From Ruminococcus flavefaciens (GTDB lineage Bacteria > Bacteroidota > Bacteroidia > Bacteroidales > P3), in contig JAMPAI010000002.1 in the NCBI GenBank assembly GCA_023667315.1, forward strand, positions 124,001 through 188,000: a DNA stretch of 64,000 bases. Direction: 5' to 3'. Each line of letters opens with the position of its first letter. The stretch's first letter is position 1. Below are positions 35,225 through 44,898 of the stretch, one piece after another. The position numbers and the translations under genes are program-made. A model generated the notes under the pieces. The model made no database searches and had not been told where the DNA came from. It saw nothing but the letters and a program-made list of their open reading frames with translations.

Positions 35225-36598
35225 TTATTTTTTGGTTTTATTCTTGCCTGTCTTTTTGGCAGCCGGAACCGCCTTTTTCTTGGCCGCCGGCTTGTGGGTC
35301 ATGATGTCGAGAATCACGGGGTCGACCTCGTTCATGGCATCGGAAGCGATACGGCCTATGTTGCGGATGGTGCGTTCCACATCGTCCTCGATAATGCCGT
35401 TGGTACCCGGCACGAACACATCCCTCCGCGCCAGGATAGCCGCCTGCATGGCCGCGCTGGTGCCCGAGGCCACCTTGAGGGCGCAGCCTAACTTGGCGCC
35501 GTCGCACACCATGCCGGTAAGGTTGCCGATCATGTTCTTGATGGCGTATTTAACCTGCCCGCAACTGCCGCCCACCAGATAGCAGACCCCGCAGGCCGCG
35601 CCGGTGGAGGCCACCACGCAACCGCAAGCCGCCGAAAGACGGCCGAAGCCGTGTTTGATATGGATTGCGGTAAGGTTGCTCAATATAAGCGCCCGCGCCA
35701 GTTTCTCGCGGCTTGCCTTGGTCTTTTCGGCCACCGCGAACACGGGAACCATGGCCGTGATGCCCTGGTTGCCGCTGCCCGAATTGCTCATGGCCGGCAG
35801 CAATGCGCCCGACATACGGGCGTCGGAAGCGGCGGCGGTCAAGGCCATGGCGTATTCGGTAAGGCAGTTCGTACCCGAGAGCCTGCGTTCCTTCATCCAG
35901 TCGAGCAGCGTGGCGCCGATGCCCATGCCGCTCTTGTGCCTGAGGCCGTAGTCGGAAAGTTTCTTGTTGTATTCGCCCTCGGCGATGATGAACTCTATCT
36001 TGGAGAACGGCTGCTTGTCGGCGAACTCGTAGATCTCGTCCATCGTGATGTCGTACAGCCCGTCTTCGCACTGTTCGCCCGTCTTGGCCTTCTTCTTGAC
36101 GAAAACCTTCTTGCCGTCGGCTTCCACGAGCACGATGTTCTGATGCGTCTCTTCGATCACGGCGCGCGCCTGATGCCCCTTTACCGAGCAGATGGCTTCG
36201 GCATACACCTTGTTCACCTTGCCCGTGGCCTCGATCTCCACCCCGCCCTTTTCCACAAAGGCCTTGGCCGTTTCCACATGGGCGGGCTTCACGCCCGAGA
36301 GCACTTCCAGTTCCTTCTGGGAATCGCCGACGATGGCCCCCAAGGCCGAGGCGATGTACAGCCCCGTCATATCGGTGCCGGGAATGCCCACACCCATGCC
36401 GTTCTTGTAGATATTCAGGCTGGTCACGATCTTGATTTTCTCGGGAAGCAGTTTTTTGTTTCCCGTTACCTGCCGCAGGGTCTCGGCGGCCTTGGCAACG
36501 GCCAGCGCCACCGCGATGGGTTCGGTGCAGCCCAAGGCGGGAACAACCTCTTTCTTGAGGAGGCTGTACATATTGTTCACCTTTTTCGCGCTCAACAT
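35225..36598 (-). CDS. L-cysteine desulfidase / serine dehydratase-alpha family (UPF0597) with a basic tail
   Basis: 457 residues. The N-terminal ALGCTEPIAVALAVAKA and the internal glycine/cysteine-rich loops (AMSNSGSGNQGI, LSAACGCVVASTGAACGVCYLVGGSCGQ, MVCDGAKLGCALKVASGTSAAMQ) match the iron-sulfur UPF0597/CyuA family, which releases sulfide, ammonia and pyruvate from cysteine. Cysteines needed for a cluster are present. Unusually the last 22 or so residues are a lysine/alanine tail (PAAKKKAVPAAKKTGKNKTKK) resembling the histone-like protein encoded further up the run. No strong ribosome-binding site is seen, so the alternative start at MYSLLKKE (residue 10) is possible. Confidence 0.87.
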   Translation of the reverse strand: MLSAKKVNNMYSLLKKEVVPALGCTEPIAVALAVAKAAETLRQVTGNKKLLPEKIKIVTSLNIYKNGMGVGIPGTDMTGLYIASALGAIVGDSQKELEVLSGVKPAHVETAKAFVEKGGVEIEATGKVNKVYAEAICSVKGHQARAVIEETHQNIVLVEADGKKVFVKKKAKTGEQCEDGLYDITMDEIYEFADKQPFSKIEFIIAEGEYNKKLSDYGLRHKSGMGIGATLLDWMKERRLSGTNCLTEYAMALTAAASDARMSGALLPAMSNSGSGNQGITAMVPVFAVAEKTKASREKLARALILSNLTAIHIKHGFGRLSAACGCVVASTGAACGVCYLVGGSCGQVKYAIKNMIGNLTGMVCDGAKLGCALKVASGTSAAMQAAILARRDVFVPGTNGIIEDDVERTIRNIGRIASDAMNEVDPVILDIMTHKPAAKKKAVPAAKKTGKNKTKK

Positions 36599-36684
36599 GG
36601 TAGTATCGTTTTTATCTTTTTCTTAACTCTCGACCCTACGTCGGCGTAGAGCCTACAAACTTACTAAAATTGCGGGAATGGCGG

Positions 36685-37503
36685 CTACCAAACCACCGTA
36701 TCCAGATATCCGGCCACAAACCGCATGGTCTGGTGCGGGCGTTCGTACATACCCATATGCCCCACCGGAAGCACCTGCACGCAGGCTTCCCTGGGCAGCA
36801 GGGTCTGCGCCATGAGCTTGGCCTTGTCCATGCGCTCGTCCTGCGTACCGATGATGAACAGGAACGGAACATCCAGTTCATATACCGACAGCCGGCTCTC
36901 GCGTTCCAGCATGCCGGCCTGGGCGGCGGCGATGGCCTGCGCCCCCATGTTCTTGGCGTTCTCCCGCAGAAAGTCGATCTGTTCCGCATACTGTTGTTCC
37001 GTGCCCGGGGCGAACAGCGTGTGCATGGTGTCGGTAACGAAACTGATCCGGCCGGCGCGCAACAGCTCCAGCGAGCGGCGGCGGTTTTCGGCGGCCTGCG
37101 GGCTGTCGGGGCCGGGATGGGAGTGAAAGAAGCCGATGCCCTTCACCATCTGCGGATAGAGGCAGCCGAAAGCCGCCGCCACGTATCCTCCCATGGAATG
37201 ACCTATCACCACAGCCTGTGCGATGTTCTCGGCTTCCAGCACCCGCTTGGCGATGCCCGCCTGCAGATCCATGCCGTGCACATCCCCGAACATATCCGTC
37301 TTGCCGTGCCCCGCCATATCGAGGCAAAGCACGTCGTAGCCGCGTTCACACAAAAAGGCGGCCAGTTCCTTCCACACGAAAACGGCTTCGGTAAAGCCGT
37401 GCAACAGCAGCACGGGCTTCGATTTCTCCGTGGTTCCCGGCCAGAAGGTATAATGCACGTTCCTGCCCTCTACCGATATATTCCTGTCTTGACAAGCCTT
37501 CAT
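36685..37503 (-). CDS. Alpha/beta hydrolase
   Basis: 272 residues. Classic fold order: PVLLLHGFTEAVFVWKELA (oxyanion loop), LDMAGHGKTD, nucleophile elbow VVIGHSMGGYVAAAFG (Ser), a lid region rich in helices, FLFIIGTQDERMD (acid) and LPVGHMGMYERP (His). All triad residues are visible. Substrate cannot be told from sequence. Its ATG lies 21 bp after the rluD-type gene stop, so it is probably in the same transcript. The 86-bp gap after it is the largest within this run. Confidence 0.88.
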   Translation of the reverse strand: MKACQDRNISVEGRNVHYTFWPGTTEKSKPVLLLHGFTEAVFVWKELAAFLCERGYDVLCLDMAGHGKTDMFGDVHGMDLQAGIAKRVLEAENIAQAVVIGHSMGGYVAAAFGCLYPQMVKGIGFFHSHPGPDSPQAAENRRRSLELLRAGRISFVTDTMHTLFAPGTEQQYAEQIDFLRENAKNMGAQAIAAAQAGMLERESRLSVYELDVPFLFIIGTQDERMDKAKLMAQTLLPREACVQVLPVGHMGMYERPHQTMRFVAGYLDTVVW

Positions 37504-37524
37504 GTTTCAAAACAATTAGCGTGT

Positions 37525-38643
37525 TTATTTCTTAAGGTTCATCAGTTTCTCGCGCTCCCGCATTTCTTTGGGCGTAAGTTCCTCTTCGGGCTCTTCCATC
37601 TGCCGGCTTTGGCTGTAGGTGCGCCATTTCTCAAGCACAGCCTGCATGTCGGAAGGCATTTCCGACTCGAATCGGATGGTTTTGCGCGTAACCGGATGCA
37701 CGAAACCGATGGTGGCCGCGTGCAGCGCCTGCCGGGGCAGGATATTAAAGCAATTCTCCACGAACTGCCTGTATTTGCTGAACGTGGTGCCCTTCAGGAT
37801 GCGGTCGCCCCCGTAGGTGGCGTCGCTGAACAGCGGATGCTTGATATAGCGCATGTGGCAGCGTATCTGATGGGTGCGCCCCGTTTCCAGCACGCATTCC
37901 ACCAAGGTGACGTAACCGAAACGTTCCACCACGCGGTAGTGTGTAACGGCGGGCTTGCCCTTGTCGCCCTCGGGAAAGACCGCCATTACCTTGCGGTCCT
38001 GCACGCTGCGGCCTATATTGCCGGTAACGGTGCCTTCCTCCTCATCGAAATTGCCCCACACCAAGGCGCGGTACTTGCGTTCTATGCTGTGGTCGAAGAA
38101 CTGCTTGGCCAGGAAGGTCTGCGCCTCCTCGGTCTTGGCCACCAGCAGAAGCCCCGAGGTGTCTTTGTCGATGCGGTGAACCAGAAAGGGCTTCCCGCCC
38201 TTGAGATGATGCATGAGCGCGTTCACCAACGTACCCGTAAAATTGCCGAAACCGGGGTGAACCACCATGCCGGGCGCCTTGTTGACCACCAGCACGGCTT
38301 CGTCTTCATAAACCACCTCGATGGGAATGTTTTCGGGCGCCAGATCCACGTGCTGGGGCGGATTGGGCAGCACGAGCGTAACCACGTCGCCGGGCTTTAC
38401 CTTGTAGTTCGATTTCTCCCCCTTGCCGTTCACCAGGATATTGCCGGCCTTGGCGGCGTTCTGTATGCGGTTGCGCGCCGTGCCCGACAAACGGTCCACC
38501 AGGAACTTGTCTAAGCGCAAGGGGGTCTGGCCGGGGTCGGCCACCACGCGGAAATGCTCGTAAAGTCCCTGAGCCTCTTCGTCTTCGCTCTCGTCGAGTT
38601 CCTTGTCGTCGAGCGGTTTTTCGTCAAATTCCCGTACCTCCAT
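37525..38643 (-). CDS. RluD-family 23S rRNA pseudouridine synthase
   Basis: 372 residues. An acidic N-terminal extension (about 1-30) precedes an S4 RNA-binding domain (LRLDKFLVDRLSGTARNRIQ...KAGNILVNG) and the RluA/RluD catalytic domain with the catalytic Asp in HRIDKDTSGLLLVAKT and the tail motif TGRTHQIRCHMRYIKHPL. A charged C-terminal tail follows. RluD-type is the best fit (LSU helix 69), given the S4 domain and the PASTA-protein neighbour, an arrangement known in Bacteroidota. Its ATG overlaps the PASTA stop by one base (TAATG), indicating translational coupling. Confidence 0.92.
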   Translation of the reverse strand: MEVREFDEKPLDDKELDESEDEEAQGLYEHFRVVADPGQTPLRLDKFLVDRLSGTARNRIQNAAKAGNILVNGKGEKSNYKVKPGDVVTLVLPNPPQHVDLAPENIPIEVVYEDEAVLVVNKAPGMVVHPGFGNFTGTLVNALMHHLKGGKPFLVHRIDKDTSGLLLVAKTEEAQTFLAKQFFDHSIERKYRALVWGNFDEEEGTVTGNIGRSVQDRKVMAVFPEGDKGKPAVTHYRVVERFGYVTLVECVLETGRTHQIRCHMRYIKHPLFSDATYGGDRILKGTTFSKYRQFVENCFNILPRQALHAATIGFVHPVTRKTIRFESEMPSDMQAVLEKWRTYSQSRQMEEPEEELTPKEMREREKLMNLKK

Positions 38644-39353
38644 TACACTTCGCCTTGCTCGTTGATATCCACGTCTTCTTCGGGCAGCAACTCATAGTCT
38701 TCGTAGGAATCCTCGTCCATATCGTCTTCCTGCTGCGCCACGGTATCCTGCACCACCGGCATCTTGCCCTTGCCGTCGCCTATCTGCAGGTCGATCGAGG
38801 ATCCACGCCGTATCATGCTTCCCGGCTCAATCTCCTCGCCTTGGTACAACTGGCCGATCACCGCACCCTTTACGATAGAAGGCACAGTAAACTTAGCCCC
38901 CACTTTCAGGCCGTAGGTTTCCAGCAGCGCCTCCGCCTGACGCAGCGAGAGGTCTTGCAGGTCGGGCATCTGCACCGATGCCGGAAGCGAGGCGGCCACC
39001 ACCACGTAGAACGTGCGGTTCTTCTTTACGTGCTCGCCGGCCTGGGGCGACTGGGCGATAATCTCGCCGGGTTCCTTGTCGGGGTCGTACACCGAATCGC
39101 GAATCACGAACTTAAAGCCGAATTCCTTTGAAAAAGGTTCCAGATCGCGCAGATACATACCGCGTATGTCCGCCACGCGTATGTCTTGCCCGTGGTTGGT
39201 AAAGAACCTCAACGAAAGCAGTACGCCGGCCACCAGCAGTACCAGAATCACAATCATCAACAGGAGCTGTTTCCAGAAATTTCCTGTCTTTACATAAGAC
39301 CAAAAACTCATTTCACTATTAAATTTTTCCGGCGAACCGGATTTCTCGTTCAT
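38643..39353 (-). CDS. PASTA-domain membrane protein
   Basis: 236 residues. One N-terminal membrane helix (WKQLLLMIVILVLLVAGVLL) places the rest in the periplasm. Three PASTA-like segments follow (residues about 60-200; VADIRGMYLRDLEPF, MPDLQDLSLRQAEALLETYGL, VPSIVKGAVIGQLYQGEEIEPGS), then a strongly acidic tail. PASTA domains can bind peptidoglycan or muropeptides; no kinase is attached here. The start could be 39353 or the internal ATG at 39311 (MSFWSYVKTG). Coupled to rluD. Confidence 0.88.
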   Translation of the reverse strand: MNEKSGSPEKFNSEMSFWSYVKTGNFWKQLLLMIVILVLLVAGVLLSLRFFTNHGQDIRVADIRGMYLRDLEPFSKEFGFKFVIRDSVYDPDKEPGEIIAQSPQAGEHVKKNRTFYVVVAASLPASVQMPDLQDLSLRQAEALLETYGLKVGAKFTVPSIVKGAVIGQLYQGEEIEPGSMIRRGSSIDLQIGDGKGKMPVVQDTVAQQEDDMDEDSYEDYELLPEEDVDINEQGEV

Positions 39354-39360
39354 TAAAATT

Positions 39361-42210
39361 CTAGTGCGCGTCCAGCCAATTGGAGGCGCTGTTCACTTCC
39401 ACCTCCACGGGAACGCGCATGGGCAGGGCGTTTTTCATTTCCTCCACCACCAAGGCCATAAGGGTTTCCACTTCGGCCTGCGGCACATCGAACACCAGTT
39501 CGTCGTGCACCTGCAATATCATGCGGGCGGCCAGGCCTTTTTCTTCCATCCTGCGCTGCACGGCAATCATGGCCAGCTTTATCATGTCGGCGCTTGAACC
39601 CTGCACGGGCGCGTTGATGGCGTTGCGTTCGGCATACGAGCGAACCACCGAGTTGGCCGAGTTTATGTCGTTCAGGTAGCGGCGGCGGTGCAGTATCGTT
39701 TCCACATAGCCCTTTTGCCGGGCTTCATCCAGAACGCTGTCCATGTAGGTGCGCAGTTTCGGATAGTTGGCGTAGTATCTCTCGATAAGCGCCGCCGCTT
39801 CCTTGCGCGGTATCTGCAGGCGGTCGGCCAGTCCGAAGGCCGAAATGCCATAGACGATGCCGAAGTTCACCGTCTTGGCCTGACGGCGCATCTGCGGCGT
39901 AACCTCCTCGGGCGAAACGCCGAACACATTGGCCGCCGTGGCCGTATGCACGTCTTTATGGCGGGCAAAATCGCCCAGCATAGTCTCGTCTCCGCTCAAA
40001 TGGGCGATGATGCGCAGTTCTATCTGCGAATAGTCGGCCGCCAGCAGCAGGTTGCCCGGTTTGGAGGGCACGAAACAACGGCGTATCTCCTTGCCCAGGT
40101 CGGTGCGTATGGGAATGTTCTGCAGGTTGGGGTTCTGCGAGCTGAGCCGCCCCGTGGCGGTTACGGCCTGATTGTAGGTGGTGTGAATCTTGCCCGTCTG
40201 CGGATCGGCCAGTACCGGCAAGGCATCCACGTAGGTGGACTTGAGTTTGGTAAGGCTGCGGTAAAGCAGCACCTTGCTCACCACCGGGTGTCTGTCCACC
40301 AGTTTCTGCAACACGTCTTCGGCGGTGCTGAACTGCTTGGTCTTGGTATGCTTGGGCTTCTCCACGATCTGCAGCTTCTCGAACAGCACCTCGCCCAACT
40401 GCCTGGGGGATGCGATGTTGAACCGCTGCCCCGAAAGTTCATAGATTTCCTGCTCGGCAGCGTTTATCTGCGCCTGCAGTTCCGCACCGTATTGCGCCAG
40501 GCGTTCGCGGTCCAATTTAACGCCCGCGCGCTCCATGCCGCAAAGCACCCGGCAGAGGGGAATCTCCATATTGCAGAACAGATCCTGCGCCTGAACCTCT
40601 TCCAGTCCCAAACGGAATTTGGGGTACAGTTCCAAGGCCAGTCTGGCGTTCTGTATGCAGTAGCGTATGTCTTCGTCGGTGGCAGAGGCGCCGCCGCCAA
40701 ACAGGTTCTCGCCGAACGAAAAATCCAGGTAATTGGCGGTAAGCCTCGGCAGGTCGTGCGGCGATTCGGGATCTATGAGATAGTGCGCCAGCATGATGTC
40801 GAAGGCCTCGAAACCGGCCTCCACACCCATGTTCTTAAGCAGGTGCAGCTGGGTCTTGAGGTCGTGGCACACTAAGTTTTCCAAGGGGCGCGGAGCCGCA
40901 AAAAAGGCCTGCAGGGCGGCGGTTTCTTCCGCGCTGTATACCGGCAGGTAGTAAAAGGCCGCCGGAGCGGAGGTATCGCCCGTTTCCGGCTTGCGGCAAA
41001 AGGCCATGCAAAGGGTCTTGGCCTTGCGGATATGCGGCGCCTTGGCGGCGCACAGGTAAAAGCCCACCGGCCTGCCTTCCGCCAGCAAGCGTTCCAGTCC
41101 CGCCCTGAGCGCGGCTTCGTTTGCCCACAGGGCCACGTCCGCATCGTCCTTGCCACGGCAGATCAAGGCCTTGCTTTCGGGCAGGTTCTGCATGTCGAAC
41201 AGATCGAGCGTGTTGTCCTGCATCTTGGCTGCGCGCGGGCTTGGACGCAGGGCGGAGGTCTGCGCCGGTTCGGGCCGCTGCACCGGAGGCACGGCGGCGG
41301 GCGCGGGGTTTATCCCGCCCGCTTCCTTACGGTAGTAGGAAGACAGCCGCGTGGCCAGCGTGCGCATTTCCAGTTCGTCCAGCAGGCTGAACACGGCATC
41401 GAAATCGGGTGGACAGAGCGCCAGGGCGTCGGGATCGAATTCCACCGGGGCATCCAATATAATGGTGGCCAGCATCTTCGACTCCAAGGCCTGGGCGGCG
41501 TTCTTCTGCACCTTCTCGCGCAGTTTCTCGTTCTCTATCTCCGAGGCCTTCTCAATCAGGTTCTCCACCGAGCCGAATTGAGCCAACAGCTTGCGCGCCG
41601 TTACCTCGCCCACGCCCGGAATGCCGGGAATGTTGTCGGCCGCATCGCCCCACAGGCCCAGCATGTCGATTACCTGCAAGGGATTGGAGATGCCGAATTT
41701 CTCGCAGACTTCCCTGGGGCCGAGAATCTCGATGTCGTTACCCATCCTGGCCGGACGGTACATAAAGATGTTCTGGCTCACCAACTGCCCGAAATCCTTG
41801 TCGGGCGTTACCATATACACGGTGTATCCCTCTTTCTCGGCCTTCTTGCTCAGGGTGCCGATCACGTCGTCGGCCTCGTAGCCGTCGGCATAGAGGATGG
41901 GGATGTTCATGCCCTGCAGGAGCTGCCTGATGTAGGGAATGGAAAGGGCGATGTCTTCGGGCAGCGGCGGGCGGTTGGCCTTGTATTCGGTAAACTCCAG
42001 GTGACGCGCGGTGGGCGCCATGGTGTCGAACGCCACCCCCAGGTGCGTGGGCTTCTCTTTTCTGAGCAGTTCCAGCAAGGTGTTGGCAAAACCGAGAATG
42101 GCCGAGGTATTAAGCCCTTTCGAGGTAATGCGCGGATTCTTGTTCAGGGCGAAATACGCCCGGTAAATCAAGGCCATCGCATCCAACAAAAACAATTTCT
42201 TCTCTTGCAT
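39361..42210 (-). CDS. polA: DNA polymerase I with degenerate proofreading domain
   Basis: 949 residues. The 5' nuclease domain (about 1-290) has FLLDAMALIYRAYFAL, YEADDVIGTLSKKAE and DKDFGQLVS. The polymerase domain has motif A DYSQIELRIIAHLSGD, motif B RRQAKTVNFGIVYGISAFGL and motif C VHDELVFDVP. In the middle, the 3'-5' exonuclease fold is recognisable by EAFDIMLAHYLIDPES but the catalytic acids are missing: exo I has FYLCAAK where DTET is expected (about residue 383), exo II has LKTQ for LKYD (about 451), exo III has YCIQNA for YxxEDA (about 520). So it probably lacks proofreading. It lies in the long minus-strand run, 33 bp after porW. Confidence 0.95.
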   Translation of the reverse strand: MQEKKLFLLDAMALIYRAYFALNKNPRITSKGLNTSAILGFANTLLELLRKEKPTHLGVAFDTMAPTARHLEFTEYKANRPPLPEDIALSIPYIRQLLQGMNIPILYADGYEADDVIGTLSKKAEKEGYTVYMVTPDKDFGQLVSQNIFMYRPARMGNDIEILGPREVCEKFGISNPLQVIDMLGLWGDAADNIPGIPGVGEVTARKLLAQFGSVENLIEKASEIENEKLREKVQKNAAQALESKMLATIILDAPVEFDPDALALCPPDFDAVFSLLDELEMRTLATRLSSYYRKEAGGINPAPAAVPPVQRPEPAQTSALRPSPRAAKMQDNTLDLFDMQNLPESKALICRGKDDADVALWANEAALRAGLERLLAEGRPVGFYLCAAKAPHIRKAKTLCMAFCRKPETGDTSAPAAFYYLPVYSAEETAALQAFFAAPRPLENLVCHDLKTQLHLLKNMGVEAGFEAFDIMLAHYLIDPESPHDLPRLTANYLDFSFGENLFGGGASATDEDIRYCIQNARLALELYPKFRLGLEEVQAQDLFCNMEIPLCRVLCGMERAGVKLDRERLAQYGAELQAQINAAEQEIYELSGQRFNIASPRQLGEVLFEKLQIVEKPKHTKTKQFSTAEDVLQKLVDRHPVVSKVLLYRSLTKLKSTYVDALPVLADPQTGKIHTTYNQAVTATGRLSSQNPNLQNIPIRTDLGKEIRRCFVPSKPGNLLLAADYSQIELRIIAHLSGDETMLGDFARHKDVHTATAANVFGVSPEEVTPQMRRQAKTVNFGIVYGISAFGLADRLQIPRKEAAALIERYYANYPKLRTYMDSVLDEARQKGYVETILHRRRYLNDINSANSVVRSYAERNAINAPVQGSSADMIKLAMIAVQRRMEEKGLAARMILQVHDELVFDVPQAEVETLMALVVEEMKNALPMRVPVEVEVNSASNWLDAH

Positions 42211-42243
42211 CGCTCCGTTCCTCCCGATGTGAGACCCTCAGTC

Positions 42244-44898
42244 TCAGTAATTCTCCTTATAAAACTTCTCGTAAGCCGTTTCGTCGCTCGCCTCGCGCAA
42301 GAGCTCGAGGTTGTCGCGCGTAATCACGAAGGCCTTCTTGTTTTCGAGCGTACCCAATGCATAGTCGTTCTTCAAGGCCATCTTGACGTATGCCTGCGCC
42401 ACCTTGGCCGACGAGAAGTCGGACACCAGCACGAAATACCTGTCGCCCTTGGGAATCAGCTCCAGCATCATCTCGCTTTCCGAGTAGAATTTCTCATTAA
42501 AGCCCTTAAGGCGCAGGCGCATCACTTCCGGGTCGCGTTCGGCAGAGGAACATACGAACAGGGCAAAATGCCGCTCCACGCCTTGGGGTTTGGTGTATTC
42601 CTTCGGCTTCTTCGGCTCTTCATTCTCCGGGGTTTCTCCGGCAGTTTCCTCCGGCTTTTCCTCCACCTCGGGCGCCACCGCCACGGGGTCGGAATCAGGA
42701 TACAGGATATGTTTCTTCATATCCTCCTTGGCGCGGGCTATGGCCGCCTGCACCTTGGGCAGGAGCGGGCTTTCGGGATACGAGCCCGTAAAGTTCTCGG
42801 CCAGGGGCAGCATATGCTTGTAACCGGACGTATGGGCGGTGGAGAAAATCTTGAGGAACAGGAACTGCTCGCGGTAGGCGTTGATGGGATAGCCCCTTTC
42901 CACCTGATCGACCACATTCAGCACCCCGTTGAAGTCGTTGCGGCTGAATTTGTCGAAAGCCTGGGTGTAGAGGCCCTCCACCGTCTTGGCGTTCGCCGCC
43001 AGATCCTTGTAGTAGTTGGCGTTGTTGACCCGTTCGTTCTGTTCGGTTCCCGGATAGCGCTCGGCCAGGATATCGGCATATTTCCGGAACTTTGTCATCT
43101 CGCCCGACTGGCGGTAAATCTTGCACAGCGTCTCGCAGGCCGAGGGAATGTAGTGCGAGCCCGGATATTCGTTGATGAGCCGCACCAAGTACTTCTCGCC
43201 CTCCTCGTTCTCGCCCATCTTCTCGCTGTAGATCGTGCCCACATGATAGAGCGAGGGTTCTATAATCGAGTCCAGACGCCGGTATTCGCTCTCGCTCTGC
43301 GGCAACTGCTGCAGATAGTAATCGGGATCGGCCTGCGTAAGCACCTGCGATGCCGCCTGCATTTCCTCGTCTTCCTCCATCTGCTTGGAAGAACGCAGCA
43401 CCGCCGCCTTGGGCTTGGAAGAAAGGAACCAAAGGTCTTCCAACGTACGCCGGCCCCACTTGCGGTTAAACTCCGCCAGACCCGCCGTCTTGGTCTGTTC
43501 GTTGTAGAAATACCAGTTGGAACGCGGCGCGAGGCTGGGTGCGTTGCCACTGTTCTTGGCCAGGCGGGCGGCTTCCTGCTGTTTCTGGAAATCCTTGGCC
43601 TTCTGTTCCGCGTACTTCTTCTGGTCTTTCTTGTTCATCCGCCCCACCTGCCGCAGGGTATCGGCTTCCACCAGGCTGTAGTAATGCCCCGTAAGTTCCG
43701 AAAGGCTCTTGGCGCGGCTCACGATATCGTAGTAGTCGGGATCGTCGTCCCTTACCACCTGTGCCGCCGCCGTATAGTATTTGTGCGACTCGATGTATTT
43801 CTTGTTCTCGTAGAAATAGGTGGCCAGTTTCTTGGCCGCCATCAGCGTCCGTTCGGGATCGCCCTGGCTGGCGGCGATGCTCAGGTCGAGGTAACGCACC
43901 GCGCTTTCCTCATCGTGCCGGCGAAACGACATCTCGCCCATCACATAGTAGATACGCCCGAAATAGGCCTGGTTCTTGGGGTCTTTGAGCATACGCTGCA
44001 AGCCCTTGAAGATATCCTTGGAGTTGATGTTGCTGCCGTCGTAGCAAAGGGCTATGTTCAGACGGGCGTTGAACACCAAGTCCAAGGGCGGGTTCAGGTT
44101 CAGGCACTTCTTGTAGTATTCGTAGGCCTGCATGTTGTTGCCCTCCCGCTGCTCGATCTGCCCCAGGATAAAGTTGATGCGCGCCCGCATATCGCGGTCC
44201 CTGCACAGTTGCATGCCGCGTTGCAGATAGGGAATGGCTTCCTGATACTTTTCCTGCTGAAGGCAGAATTCGGCCTGCACCAAGGGCAGGTCGCGGTAGG
44301 TCTCTTTCATCAGGCTGCCCTCGTTCTGGGCTTCCACCTGGCTTATGAACGAAGAGGCCATGCCGAACTCTTTCTCGCGCATATAGGTCCTGGCGATCCA
44401 GAGCATGGCTTCGTAGCGTTCCTTGTTCTGGGCGAATTCGGACAGCACGAAATTGAACACCGAACGGGCTTTCGAATAATCCTGCTGGTAGAAGAAGCCC
44501 TTGCCCAGCAGCAGGTACGCGTTGTCGATCGTCTTTACGTATTCCTTTCCCCGAATGGAAATGGAGTGTTTCTTGATGGTCTTCAGCGCCTTTTCCTTGA
44601 TGCGCGCCGTCTGCTGCGAGATCAGCGCGGTATCTTCCGCGTTCCCGTACTTGAAGACGGGAATCACGTTGAAATAGTTGTCCACCGACTTTTCCTTCAT
44701 CAGGAAGTCGGCGTCTTCCAAGGCCTGCGTTCCATTCCAATACACGTTGTAATACGACGTAAGGTTATGGAAATTACGCGTAAGGAAAGTATTGCGCTTG
44801 GTCGAACAGCCTGCCGCAAGAAGCAGGCAGGCTGTCAACACCGGCGGCAATATCCGGCTATGGAAAAAAGAGCCGGTTTTAGTCCACTTTGTTTTCAA
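42244..44898 (-). CDS. porW: PorW/SprE-like T9SS TPR lipoprotein
   Basis: 884 residues. A signal peptide with a lipobox LLLAAGC (Cys31) is followed by [25 protein letters not shown], the signature start of the PorW/SprE family. Many TPR repeats follow (for example [11 protein letters not shown]-like helices, [20 protein letters not shown]), and the C-terminal region ([20 protein letters not shown]...[20 protein letters not shown]) is also as in the family. PorW/SprE is needed for secretion by the T9SS in Porphyromonas and Flavobacterium. The only usable start is TTG at 44898, inside the last codons of purL, a 20-bp overlap implying coupling. Family membership is from recall of the N-terminal signature, so somewhat below certain. 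Confidence 0.83.
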   Translation of the reverse strand: MKTKWTKTGSFFHSRILPPVLTACLLLAAGCSTKRNTFLTRNFHNLTSYYNVYWNGTQALEDADFLMKEKSVDNYFNVIPVFKYGNAEDTALISQQTARIKEKALKTIKKHSISIRGKEYVKTIDNAYLLLGKGFFYQQDYSKARSVFNFVLSEFAQNKERYEAMLWIARTYMREKEFGMASSFISQVEAQNEGSLMKETYRDLPLVQAEFCLQQEKYQEAIPYLQRGMQLCRDRDMRARINFILGQIEQREGNNMQAYEYYKKCLNLNPPLDLVFNARLNIALCYDGSNINSKDIFKGLQRMLKDPKNQAYFGRIYYVMGEMSFRRHDEESAVRYLDLSIAASQGDPERTLMAAKKLATYFYENKKYIESHKYYTAAAQVVRDDDPDYYDIVSRAKSLSELTGHYYSLVEADTLRQVGRMNKKDQKKYAEQKAKDFQKQQEAARLAKNSGNAPSLAPRSNWYFYNEQTKTAGLAEFNRKWGRRTLEDLWFLSSKPKAAVLRSSKQMEEDEEMQAASQVLTQADPDYYLQQLPQSESEYRRLDSIIEPSLYHVGTIYSEKMGENEEGEKYLVRLINEYPGSHYIPSACETLCKIYRQSGEMTKFRKYADILAERYPGTEQNERVNNANYYKDLAANAKTVEGLYTQAFDKFSRNDFNGVLNVVDQVERGYPINAYREQFLFLKIFSTAHTSGYKHMLPLAENFTGSYPESPLLPKVQAAIARAKEDMKKHILYPDSDPVAVAPEVEEKPEETAGETPENEEPKKPKEYTKPQGVERHFALFVCSSAERDPEVMRLRLKGFNEKFYSESEMMLELIPKGDRYFVLVSDFSSAKVAQAYVKMALKNDYALGTLENKKAFVITRDNLELLREASDETAYEKFYKENY

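Noticed and set aside
36599-36684. Short hairpin CTACG-TCGG-CGTAG between hydrolase and desulfidase genes
   Set aside because: Only five base pairs and no T run, so not called a terminator.
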